In this document: one piece after another, positions 57,398 through 64,000 of the stretch
Position numbering within the stretch: position 1 is the first letter of the stretch
Layout of the letters: every line of letters begins with the position of its first letter
Assembly (NCBI GenBank): GCA_947497945.1
Contig: CANMIP010000001.1
Coordinates: 62,001 to 126,000 of the forward strand
Reading direction: 5' to 3'
Length of the DNA stretch: 64,000 bases
From: an uncultured Tropicimonas sp.
GTDB lineage: Bacteria; Pseudomonadota; Alphaproteobacteria; Rhodobacterales; Rhodobacteraceae
Notes under the pieces: model-generated
What the model was told of the DNA's origin: nothing
Seen by the model: only the letters and a program-made list of their open reading frames with translations
Databases searched by the model: none
Program-made: the position numbers and the translations under genes

Positions 57398-58654
57398 GTG
57401 AAGCCCCCTGTCTTCTCCACGCTTGGCTGCCGTCTCAACGCCTATGAGACCGAGGCCATGAAGAAGCTCTCGGCGCAGGCCGGGATCGACAATGCTGTCG
57501 TGGTCAATACCTGCGCCGTCACTGCGGAAGCCGTGCGCAAGGCGCGGCAGGAGATCCGGCGTTTGCGGCGCGACAATCCCGACGCCACGCTGATCGTCAC
57601 CGGCTGCGCAGCCCAGACCGAGCCCGAGACCTTCGCCGCCATGGAGGAGGTCGACCGTGTCATCGGCAATTCCGAAAAGATGCGGCCGGAGGTCTGGGCC
57701 GACATGGCGGGCCCCGATTTCATCGGCGAGACGGAGAAGGTCCAGGTCGACGACATCATGTCTGTCACCGAGACGGCGGGGCACCTGATCGACGGATTCG
57801 GAACCCGCAGCCGCGCCTATGTCCAGATCCAGAATGGCTGCGATCACCGTTGCACCTTCTGCATCATCCCGTTCGGACGCGGCAACTCCCGTTCCGTCCC
57901 GGCCGGGATCGTGGTGGACCAGATCAAGCGGCTCGTGGAGCGCGGCTTCAACGAGGTCGTGCTGACCGGCGTGGACCTGACCTCCTGGGGCGCGGACCTG
58001 CCCGGTGCGCCGCGCCTCGGCGACATGGTCATGCGGATCCTGAAAATGGTGCCGGAGCTGCCGCGGCTTCGGATCTCCTCGATCGATTCCATCGAGGCCG
58101 ACGAGATGCTGATGCAGGCCATCGCCACCGAGCCCCGGCTCATGCCGCATCTGCACCTGTCGCTGCAGGCCGGCGACAACATGATCCTCAAGCGGATGAA
58201 GCGGCGCCACAGCCGCGAGGACGCGATTCGCTTCTGCGAGGAGGCGCGGCGGCTGCGGCCCGATATGACTTTCGGCGCCGATATCATCGTCGGTTTCCCG
58301 ACCGAGACCGAAGAGATGTTCGCAAACTCGCTGGCGCTGGTGGAGGAATGCGACCTGACATGGCTGCATGTCTTCCCCTTCTCGCCGCGCAAGGGAACGC
58401 CGGCCGCGCGCATGCCGCAACTCCATGGCGGCACGATCCGGGACCGGGCCGCGCGCTTGCGGGCACGTGGCCAGGCACAGGTTGCGCGCCACCTCGCGCA
58501 GCAGGTCGGACAGCGGCATCGGATCCTGCTCGAAAACCCGCGCATGGGGCGCACCGAGCAGTTCACGGAAGTCCGCTTCCTGTCGGACCAGCCTGAGGGG
58601 CAGATCGTCGAAGCCGAAATTCGCGGCTACGCGGACGAACAGCTCACGGCCTGA
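57398..58654 (+). CDS. mtaB: tRNA t6A37 methylthiotransferase
   Basis: MtaB is a radical-SAM enzyme that adds a methylthio group to t6A37 in tRNA. The GTG start at 57398 gives 418 residues beginning VKPPVFSTLGCRLNAYE. The UPF0004 cluster ligands are Cys11, Cys39 and Cys70; the radical-SAM cluster is CDHRCTFC, Cys148, Cys152 and Cys155. LTGVDLTSWG and the C-terminal TRAM-like tail are present. It directly follows dapF, a common pairing in alphaproteobacteria. Confidence 0.95.
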   Translation: MKPPVFSTLGCRLNAYETEAMKKLSAQAGIDNAVVVNTCAVTAEAVRKARQEIRRLRRDNPDATLIVTGCAAQTEPETFAAMEEVDRVIGNSEKMRPEVWADMAGPDFIGETEKVQVDDIMSVTETAGHLIDGFGTRSRAYVQIQNGCDHRCTFCIIPFGRGNSRSVPAGIVVDQIKRLVERGFNEVVLTGVDLTSWGADLPGAPRLGDMVMRILKMVPELPRLRISSIDSIEADEMLMQAIATEPRLMPHLHLSLQAGDNMILKRMKRRHSREDAIRFCEEARRLRPDMTFGADIIVGFPTETEEMFANSLALVEECDLTWLHVFPFSPRKGTPAARMPQLHGGTIRDRAARLRARGQAQVARHLAQQVGQRHRILLENPRMGRTEQFTEVRFLSDQPEGQIVEAEIRGYADEQLTA

Positions 58655-58758
58655 GGTCCGGTCCCGTCCGACCACCGGCCCAATCGCACTCATGGCTTCC
58701 CCTTTGGCCAGCATCGGCGATACTCGACCTGTCCCGAATCCAATCAGGCAGAACCGTC

Positions 58759-59361
58759 ATGCAGCTCTATCACGCCCCCGCCTCGCCCTTCGTCCGAAAG
58801 GTCATGGTGCTGTTGCACGAAACGGGCCAGCTGTCCGATGTGGAGATCGTCTCCGCCACCGGCACGCCCGTCGATTCCTCGCAAATGCCCGTTTCCGAGA
58901 ACCCGCTCGGAAAGATCCCGACCCTTGTGCGCGCCTCCGGGCCGGCGCTGTTCGACAGCCGTGTGATCTGTCGCTATCTGGATCACCGCGCCGGCGGCGA
59001 CCTCTATCCGGAAAAGCGGCTCTGGGAGGTGCTGACCCTCGAAGCCCTGGCGGACGGGATCATGGAGGCAGCGGTGCTCATGGTCTACGAATCGCGCTGC
59101 CGGCCAGAAGAGAAGGTTCATGATTTCTGGGTCGAGGGCCAATGGGCCAAGATCGGCCGCGCCCTGGATACGCTGGAAGGGCGGTGGATGAGCCATCTTG
59201 CCGGCCCGCTCGACATGGGCCAGATCGCCTGCGGCTGCGCGCTCGGTTATCTCGACTTCCGCCATGGCGACCGGGACTGGCGCCGGGGGCGGGAAGCTCT
59301 CGCGGATTGGGAGAAACGATTCGCGGAGCGCGATTCCCTTCAAGCGACGGCGCCTCACTGA
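58759..59361 (+). CDS. Glutathione S-transferase family protein
   Basis: A 200-residue GST. The N-terminal thioredoxin-like domain reads MQLYHAPASPFVRKVMVLLHE, with Ser9 or nearby as the likely glutathione activator; NPLGKIPTLV supplies the cis-Pro and DSRVICRYL the conserved Ser/Thr-Arg contact. The helical C-terminal domain ends in DYLDFRHGD-like GYLDFRHGDRDW. Substrate unknown. The gene stands alone before the petABC promoter region. Confidence 0.93.
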   Translation: MQLYHAPASPFVRKVMVLLHETGQLSDVEIVSATGTPVDSSQMPVSENPLGKIPTLVRASGPALFDSRVICRYLDHRAGGDLYPEKRLWEVLTLEALADGIMEAAVLMVYESRCRPEEKVHDFWVEGQWAKIGRALDTLEGRWMSHLAGPLDMGQIACGCALGYLDFRHGDRDWRRGREALADWEKRFAERDSLQATAPH

Positions 59362-59843
59362 GATTTGCCCGGAAACGGGTGGTCCTGCGGTTTTCCGACA
59401 GGGCGCCGTTTTCTGCACCTGCAAAAAAAGTTGCACGCCCCGGACCCCCGGCGGCCGGTGGGAGGACCCGACGCAGGCCGGCCGGGGCGCTCCGGCGTGA
59501 GCCGATTTCCGGCCGCCAGATGGGCGGGTCTGCCGCCGGACAGCACCGCAGCGCAGGTGCGGCACCTGTTCCTGACCCTTTGAAATCCGGGGCATCGGAT
59601 CGCGGGATTCGCGCGCAGACCCACCCTTGGGCGATTCCCGAACGGTGTTCCGGCGAAGTGTTGCCGCGACGGCGCGACACATGCAAAATCGCACATATTT
59701 CAAGAAGATTGCGACGCTCCGCCGCAGTTGCACAACAATGACGGGTAGACGGGTCAAAACCAGCGCTCTAATTAGCTTTGCAGACCTGCTGCGTCCTCGG
59801 GCGCCGCACGGTACCCGTATAGCCAGGAAAAGGGAGATTCCTC
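59362..59843 (+). promoter_or_regulatory. 482-nt gene-free region upstream of petABC
   Basis: No credible gene was found. The first 200 nt are rich in GC inverted repeats, including CAGGTG-CGG-CACCTG near 59558-59573, and may end the GST transcript. The last 150 nt are AT-richer (CTAATTAG near 59768) and must hold the petA promoter. No FNR or RegA-type site could be named. The long distance suggests a regulated promoter, in keeping with respiratory control. Confidence 0.5.
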
Positions 59844-60419
59844 GTGTCCCAAGCAGAAGACCACGACGGCACCCGTCGCGACTTCCTCTACTACGCCACC
59901 GCGGGAGCCGGTGCCGTAGCCACTGGTGCCGCCGTCTGGCCTCTGATCAATCAGATGAACCCGTCGGCGGATGTCCAGGCACTCAGCTCCATCCTTGTCG
60001 ATATCTCGTCGATCGAGACGGGGTCGCAGATCACCGTCAAGTGGCGCGGCAAGCCGGTCTTTGTCCGCCGCCGCTCCGAAGACGAGATCGCGGATGCCCG
60101 CGGCGTCGATCTGGGCGATCTGCCGGACAAGGAGTCTCGCAACACCAACAAGGAAGGCACCGACGCCGCCGACGAGAACCGTTCCCTCGACGAGAACGGC
60201 GAGTGGCTGGTGATGATGGGGGTTTGCACCCATCTGGGTTGCGTGCCGCTCAACGACGCGGGTGACTATGTCGGCCCGACCGGCGTTGGCGGCTGGTTCT
60301 GCCCCTGCCACGGCTCGCATTACGATACGTCCGGCCGGATCCGCAAAGGTCCCGCGCCCGAGAACCTGCCGGTCCCGACCGCCGCGTTCTTCGACGACAC
60401 AACCATTCAGCTCGGCTAA
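59844..60419 (+). CDS. petA: Rieske iron-sulfur protein of cytochrome bc1
   Basis: The Rieske [2Fe-2S] subunit accepts an electron from ubiquinol. The GTG start at 59844 (with GGGAG upstream) gives 191 residues. The N-terminus has a twin-arginine-like segment before the single membrane helix ([20 protein letters not shown]). Cluster ligands are in CTHLGC and CPCHGSHYD. It is first in petABC, the usual Rhodobacterales order. Confidence 0.98.
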   Translation: MSQAEDHDGTRRDFLYYATAGAGAVATGAAVWPLINQMNPSADVQALSSILVDISSIETGSQITVKWRGKPVFVRRRSEDEIADARGVDLGDLPDKESRNTNKEGTDAADENRSLDENGEWLVMMGVCTHLGCVPLNDAGDYVGPTGVGGWFCPCHGSHYDTSGRIRKGPAPENLPVPTAAFFDDTTIQLG

Positions 60420-60430
60420 GGGAGACACCA

Positions 60431-61777
60431 ATGGCTGGAATTCCCCACGACCATTACGAGCCGAAGACCGGTGCCGAGAAATGGGTCAATAGCCGCCTCG
60501 GCATTATTGGCCTCGTCTACGACACCCTGATGATCCCCACGCCCAAGAACCTGAACTGGATGTGGATCTGGGGCATCATCCTGGCGTTTTGCCTGGGTCT
60601 TCAGATTGTTACCGGCATCATCCTGGTGATGCATTACACCCCGCATGTCGACCTGGCCTTCGCCTCGATCGAGCACATCATGCGCAACGTCAATGGCGGC
60701 CACTTCCTGCGCTACCTGCACATGAACGGCGCCTCGCTCTTCTTCTTCGCGGTCTACCTGCACATCTTCCGTGGCCTCTATTACGGCTCCTACAAGGCGC
60801 CGCGCGAGATCACCTGGATTGTCGGCATGCTGATCTACCTGCTGATGATGGGCACCGCCTTCATGGGCTACGTGCTTCCTTGGGGTCAGATGTCCTTCTG
60901 GGGCGCGACCGTGATCACCGGCCTGTTCGGCGCCATCCCCTTCATCGGCGAGCCGATCCAGACCTGGCTTCTGGGCGGACCGGCGGTGGACAATGCGACG
61001 CTGAACCGCTTCTTCTCGCTGCACTACCTGCTGCCCTTCGTCATCGCCGGTCTCGTGATCGTCCATATCTGGGCCTTCCACACTACCGGCAATGGCAACC
61101 CGACGGGCGTCGAGGTCCGTCGCGGCTCCAAGGAAGAAGCCAAGAAGGACACCCTTCCCTTCTGGCCCTACTTCGTGATCAAGGACTTCCTGGCGCTGGC
61201 CGTGATCCTCGTCGTCTTCTTCGCGGTGACCGCCTGGATGCCGAACTATCTCGGCCACCCGGACAACTATATCGAAGCCAACCCGCTGGTGACCCCGGCG
61301 CATATCGTGCCCGAATGGTACTTCCTGCCCTTCTACGCGATCCTGCGTGCCTTCACCGCCGATGTCTGGCTGGTGATGCTGGTCGACTGGGTCACCTTCG
61401 GTCTCGTGGACGCGAAGTTCTTCGGTGTGATCGCCATGTTCGGCGCCATCATCGTCATGGCGCTGGTGCCCTGGCTCGACACCTCGCGGGTTCGCTCGGG
61501 TCGTTTCCGGCCGATGTTCCGCTGGTGGTTCGCCATCTTCGCGGTCAATTTCGTGGTGCTCACCTGGGTTGGCGCGATGCCGGCGGAAGGGATCTATCCC
61601 TACATCTCGCTGGCTGGCGCGGCCTACTGGTTCGGCTATTTCCTGGTGATCCTGCCGCTGCTCGGCGTGCTCGAGAAGCCGGAAGAACTGCCCGAGACCA
61701 TCGAGGCCGATTTCAACGCCCACTACGGCAAGTCCGGTGAAGCCTCTGGCGACGCCGCGGCCACCCCGGCCGAGTGA
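60431..61777 (+). CDS. petB: Cytochrome b of the bc1 complex
   Basis: A 448-residue membrane subunit with eight helices, two haem b groups and the Qo and Qi sites. Visible are [41 protein letters not shown], and the PEW Qo motif in [15 protein letters not shown]. It begins 11 nt after petA. The C-terminal extension [14 protein letters not shown] is long but not unusual. Confidence 0.98.
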   Translation: MAGIPHDHYEPKTGAEKWVNSRLGIIGLVYDTLMIPTPKNLNWMWIWGIILAFCLGLQIVTGIILVMHYTPHVDLAFASIEHIMRNVNGGHFLRYLHMNGASLFFFAVYLHIFRGLYYGSYKAPREITWIVGMLIYLLMMGTAFMGYVLPWGQMSFWGATVITGLFGAIPFIGEPIQTWLLGGPAVDNATLNRFFSLHYLLPFVIAGLVIVHIWAFHTTGNGNPTGVEVRRGSKEEAKKDTLPFWPYFVIKDFLALAVILVVFFAVTAWMPNYLGHPDNYIEANPLVTPAHIVPEWYFLPFYAILRAFTADVWLVMLVDWVTFGLVDAKFFGVIAMFGAIIVMALVPWLDTSRVRSGRFRPMFRWWFAIFAVNFVVLTWVGAMPAEGIYPYISLAGAAYWFGYFLVILPLLGVLEKPEELPETIEADFNAHYGKSGEASGDAAATPAE

Positions 61778-61796
61778 CAGGAAGGATCGTTCTGAC

Positions 61797-62588
61797 ATGA
61801 TCAAGCAACTCGCACTCTCCGCGGTAGCCGCCCTGACCCTTACCGGGGGCGCCGCGATGGCAGCCGGCGACGGTGGCCATATCCACGACGTGGACTTCTC
61901 CTTCGAGGGTCCGTTCGGCAAGTTCGACCAGATGCAGCTGCAACGCGGCCTGCAGGTCTACACCGAGATCTGCTCCGCATGCCACGGCCTGCGCTACGTG
62001 CCGATCCGGACGCTTGGCGATGACGGCGGCCCGCAGCTGCCCGAGGACCAGGTCCGCGCCTACGCCGCCCAGATGGATATCTTCGATCCCGAACTGGACG
62101 ACGACCGGCCGCGCAAACCGGTGGATCACTTCCCTGAAAGCGGTGATCCCAACGCGCCGGACCTCAGCCTGATGGCCAAGGCCCGCGCGGGCTTCCACGG
62201 TCCGTATGGCACGGGTCTCTCCCAGCTCTTCAACGGCATGGGTGGTCCCGAATACATCGTCTCGATCCTCACCGGTTACACTGGCGAGGAGAAGGAAGAG
62301 GCCGGCACCATCTTCTACGAGAACACCGCCTTCCCGGGCGGCTGGATCGCGATGGCGCCGCCGCTCTATGGCGAGGATGTGGAGTTTGCCGACGGTCACT
62401 CCAACAACCTGCACCACGAGGCCGAGGACGTCTCTGCCTTCCTGATGTGGGCCGCGGAGCCGAAGATGATGGACCGCAAGAAGACGGGCCTCGTCGCGGT
62501 GATTTTCCTGACCATGCTGTCGGTGCTGCTCTACGCGACCAACAAGCGGCTCTGGAAGCCGGTCAAGAAGGCCGCGAAGGAAGCGTAA
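61797..62588 (+). CDS. petC: Cytochrome c1 of the bc1 complex
   Basis: The haem c subunit that passes electrons to cytochrome c2. The 263-residue protein has a signal peptide ([22 protein letters not shown]), the haem motif CSACH in [13 protein letters not shown], a distal Met ligand region near residue 185, and a C-terminal anchor helix ([19 protein letters not shown]). The start follows GGAAGGA. It ends the operon and precedes a strong terminator. Confidence 0.98.
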   Translation: MIKQLALSAVAALTLTGGAAMAAGDGGHIHDVDFSFEGPFGKFDQMQLQRGLQVYTEICSACHGLRYVPIRTLGDDGGPQLPEDQVRAYAAQMDIFDPELDDDRPRKPVDHFPESGDPNAPDLSLMAKARAGFHGPYGTGLSQLFNGMGGPEYIVSILTGYTGEEKEEAGTIFYENTAFPGGWIAMAPPLYGEDVEFADGHSNNLHHEAEDVSAFLMWAAEPKMMDRKKTGLVAVIFLTMLSVLLYATNKRLWKPVKKAAKEA

Positions 62589-62616
62589 GCACTTCCGGCC
62601 AATTGAAACGAACAGG

Positions 62617-62643
62617 AAAAGGCGCCCTCCGGGGCGCCTTTTT
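62617..62643 (+). terminator. Rho-independent terminator of petABC
   Basis: AAAAGGCGCCC pairs with GGGCGCCTTTT around TCCG, continuing into a T-run. It lies about 30 nt after the petC stop. Confidence 0.95.
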
Positions 62644-62744
62644 CGTGCGGGGTCTCTGTGCGCCTCTCCGAAAGCTTCCCTCTCGTGGCCGCCGCGCACC
62701 AATGGTATGCAGGCTGTGGAAATGACAGCGCGCAGGAGAGGAAG

Positions 62745-63812
62745 ATGCCAGAGACCGGAATCCGGCAGACCAACGGCCGTGGCCGCAAATTCGACAATAT
62801 CCTGGAGACGATCGGCGACACGCCGGTCATCCGCATCAACCGGCTCGCCCCGGATCATGTAACGCTCTACGTCAAGGCCGAGGCGTTCAATCCGGGCGGC
62901 TCCGTCAAGGACCGGCTGGCGGTGAACATCATCGAAGCCGCCGAGCGCGCCGGCACGCTCACGCCAGGCATGACCGTTGTCGAGGGCACCAGCGGCAATA
63001 CCGGGATCGGGCTGGCCATGGTCTGCGCCCAGAAGGGCTACCCCCTTGTCATCACCATGCATGACGGTTTCTCGGTCGAGCGGCGCCGGCTGATGCGGAT
63101 GCTCGGTGCGAAAGTGGTGCTGACCCCGAAGGCGGAAGGCGCGGTCGGCATGATGCGCAAGGCGGACGCGCTGGCCGAAGCCAATGGCTGGTTTCTCGCC
63201 CATCAATTCGAGACCGCCGCCAATGCGGATATCCATGAGACCACCACTGCGCGCGAGATCCTTGCGGATTTCGAGGGCGAGCGGCTTGACTGCCTTGTCA
63301 CCGGCTATGGGACCGGCGGCACCGTGACCGGCGTCGCCCGTGTCCTTCGCAAGGAACGCCCGGAGACGAAGATCGTCCTTGCCGAGCCGTCCAATGCGCA
63401 GCTGCTCGGCAGTGGCGACAGCCAGGGCCGCAAGGAGGACGGCGCCCCGGCCCATAAACACCCCGCATTCGAAGCTCACCCGATCCAGGGCTGGACCCCG
63501 GATTTCATCCCCTATGTGCTTCAGGAGGCCATAGAGCAGGGTTTCTTCGATGTGCTCGAGCCGATCTCCGGCGCTGAAGGCATCGACTGGGCCCGGAAGC
63601 TGGCGAACCAGGAGGGTATCTTCTGCGGCATCTCCGCCGGCGCCACCTTTGCAGCTGCAATTCGGCAGGCTGAGGCCGCGGAACCGGGATCGGTGATCCT
63701 GTGCATGCTGCCCGATACCGGCGAGCGCTATCTGTCGACGCCGCTCTTCGACGGAATCGCGGAAGAGATGACCGACGAAGAACAGGCGATATCGGCAAGC
63801 GCCGGCAACTGA
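62745..63812 (+). CDS. Cysteine-synthase-family PLP enzyme, long form
   Basis: A 355-residue fold-type II PLP enzyme related to O-acetylserine sulfhydrylase. The PLP lysine is Lys55 in NPGGSVKDRL; the phosphate-binding loops are EGTSGNTGIG and GYGTGGTVTGVAR. It is about 40 residues longer than typical CysK, mainly through an insert near residues 220-245 (SGDSQGRKEDGAPAHKHPAF). AGGAGAGG precedes the start at 62745. It may be a cysteine synthase or a related beta-replacing enzyme. Confidence 0.88.
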   Translation: MPETGIRQTNGRGRKFDNILETIGDTPVIRINRLAPDHVTLYVKAEAFNPGGSVKDRLAVNIIEAAERAGTLTPGMTVVEGTSGNTGIGLAMVCAQKGYPLVITMHDGFSVERRRLMRMLGAKVVLTPKAEGAVGMMRKADALAEANGWFLAHQFETAANADIHETTTAREILADFEGERLDCLVTGYGTGGTVTGVARVLRKERPETKIVLAEPSNAQLLGSGDSQGRKEDGAPAHKHPAFEAHPIQGWTPDFIPYVLQEAIEQGFFDVLEPISGAEGIDWARKLANQEGIFCGISAGATFAAAIRQAEAAEPGSVILCMLPDTGERYLSTPLFDGIAEEMTDEEQAISASAGN

Positions 63813-64000
63813 TCCGGGAGGTTCCAGGCGGTGGCGCCGCCAGCGCGTCGACCTGCCCGCGCCCGGCCTGCCCCGCGCCAGCGCAAACGGCAGAGAACGC
63901 ATCCGGGCAGCGAGCAGAGTTCGGTGCCCGGATTGCGGCGACGGACATTCAAATACACGTGGCTATCCGCGATTGACCCCGTCGTTCAGTCTGCTAGAAG
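63813..64000. other. Right-edge flank, no gene recognised
   Basis: The last 188 nt contain only short open stretches without similarity to anything I recognise. A following gene may start beyond the edge. Confidence 0.5.

Overview
ORGANISM. The window looks like chromosomal DNA from an alphaproteobacterium of the order Rhodobacterales, probably a marine Roseobacter-type organism. The evidence is high GC, a 1378-residue RpoB, a petABC cytochrome bc1 operon, the hemE/hemC divergent pair with hemF nearby, a Rhodobacter-type RpoE/ChrR target operon, and a secreted alginate lyase. This comes from protein families and gene order read by eye, with no database search. LAYOUT. (1) 1-16,000: rpoC (cut by the window edge), rpoB, rplL, rplJ, rplA, rplK, nusG and secE, all on the minus strand. 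The usually compact ribosomal/RNA polymerase cluster is interrupted twice: by four accessory genes between rplJ and rplA, and by a chemoreceptor between rplK and nusG. (2) 16,000-26,200: a DUF218 protein, an Hsp70-like ATPase, an RsmC-like methyltransferase, an SDR, a lipoprotein, the haem genes hemF, hemE and hemC, and a GlcD-type FAD dehydrogenase. (3) 26,200-34,130: a tesA-ybbA-ybbP type locus, a 2-oxoglutarate/Fe(II) oxygenase, selU (mnmH) convergent with an FAD oxidoreductase that looks like the N-terminal half of a SelD fusion, and an L,D-transpeptidase. (4) 34,180-42,440: a complete branched-chain-amino-acid-type ABC importer with an acyl-CoA ligase at its head and a strong terminator at its end. 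Three unusually long spacers lie inside this operon; two hold copies of one structured repeat and the third is full of TTTCGGTC/GACCGAAA motifs. (5) 42,480-45,500: a decayed merR, a GDCCVxC protein behind a MerR-type promoter, a small membrane protein, a rhodanese behind a SqrR-like operator, and a methyltransferase. (6) 45,630-55,080: a CBM32-PL7 alginate lyase, then an operon (FAD oxidoreductase, Cfa-like methyltransferase, chalcone-isomerase-like protein, MFS carrier, two DUF3833 proteins) behind a predicted RpoE promoter, with divergent DUF1365 and SDR genes. (7) 55,260-56,460: a scar made of a truncated TRAP binding protein, an IS21 istA fragment and tRNA-Lys(TTT). (8) 56,560-64,000: dapF-mtaB, a GST, petABC, and a long cysteine-synthase-family gene. 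HOW IT WORKS TOGETHER. Most of the window is core metabolism: transcription, translation, haem, the bc1 complex, lysine/peptidoglycan precursors and tRNA modification. The accessory parts concern carboxylic acid uptake and activation, alginate breakdown, selenium/sulfur handling and photo-oxidative lipid remodelling. The strongest unexplained signal is the pair of structured intercistronic repeats at 38,257-38,406 and 39,907-40,056. Their predicted stems keep base pairing through compensatory changes. No CRISPR array, rRNA gene or intact transposon was seen.
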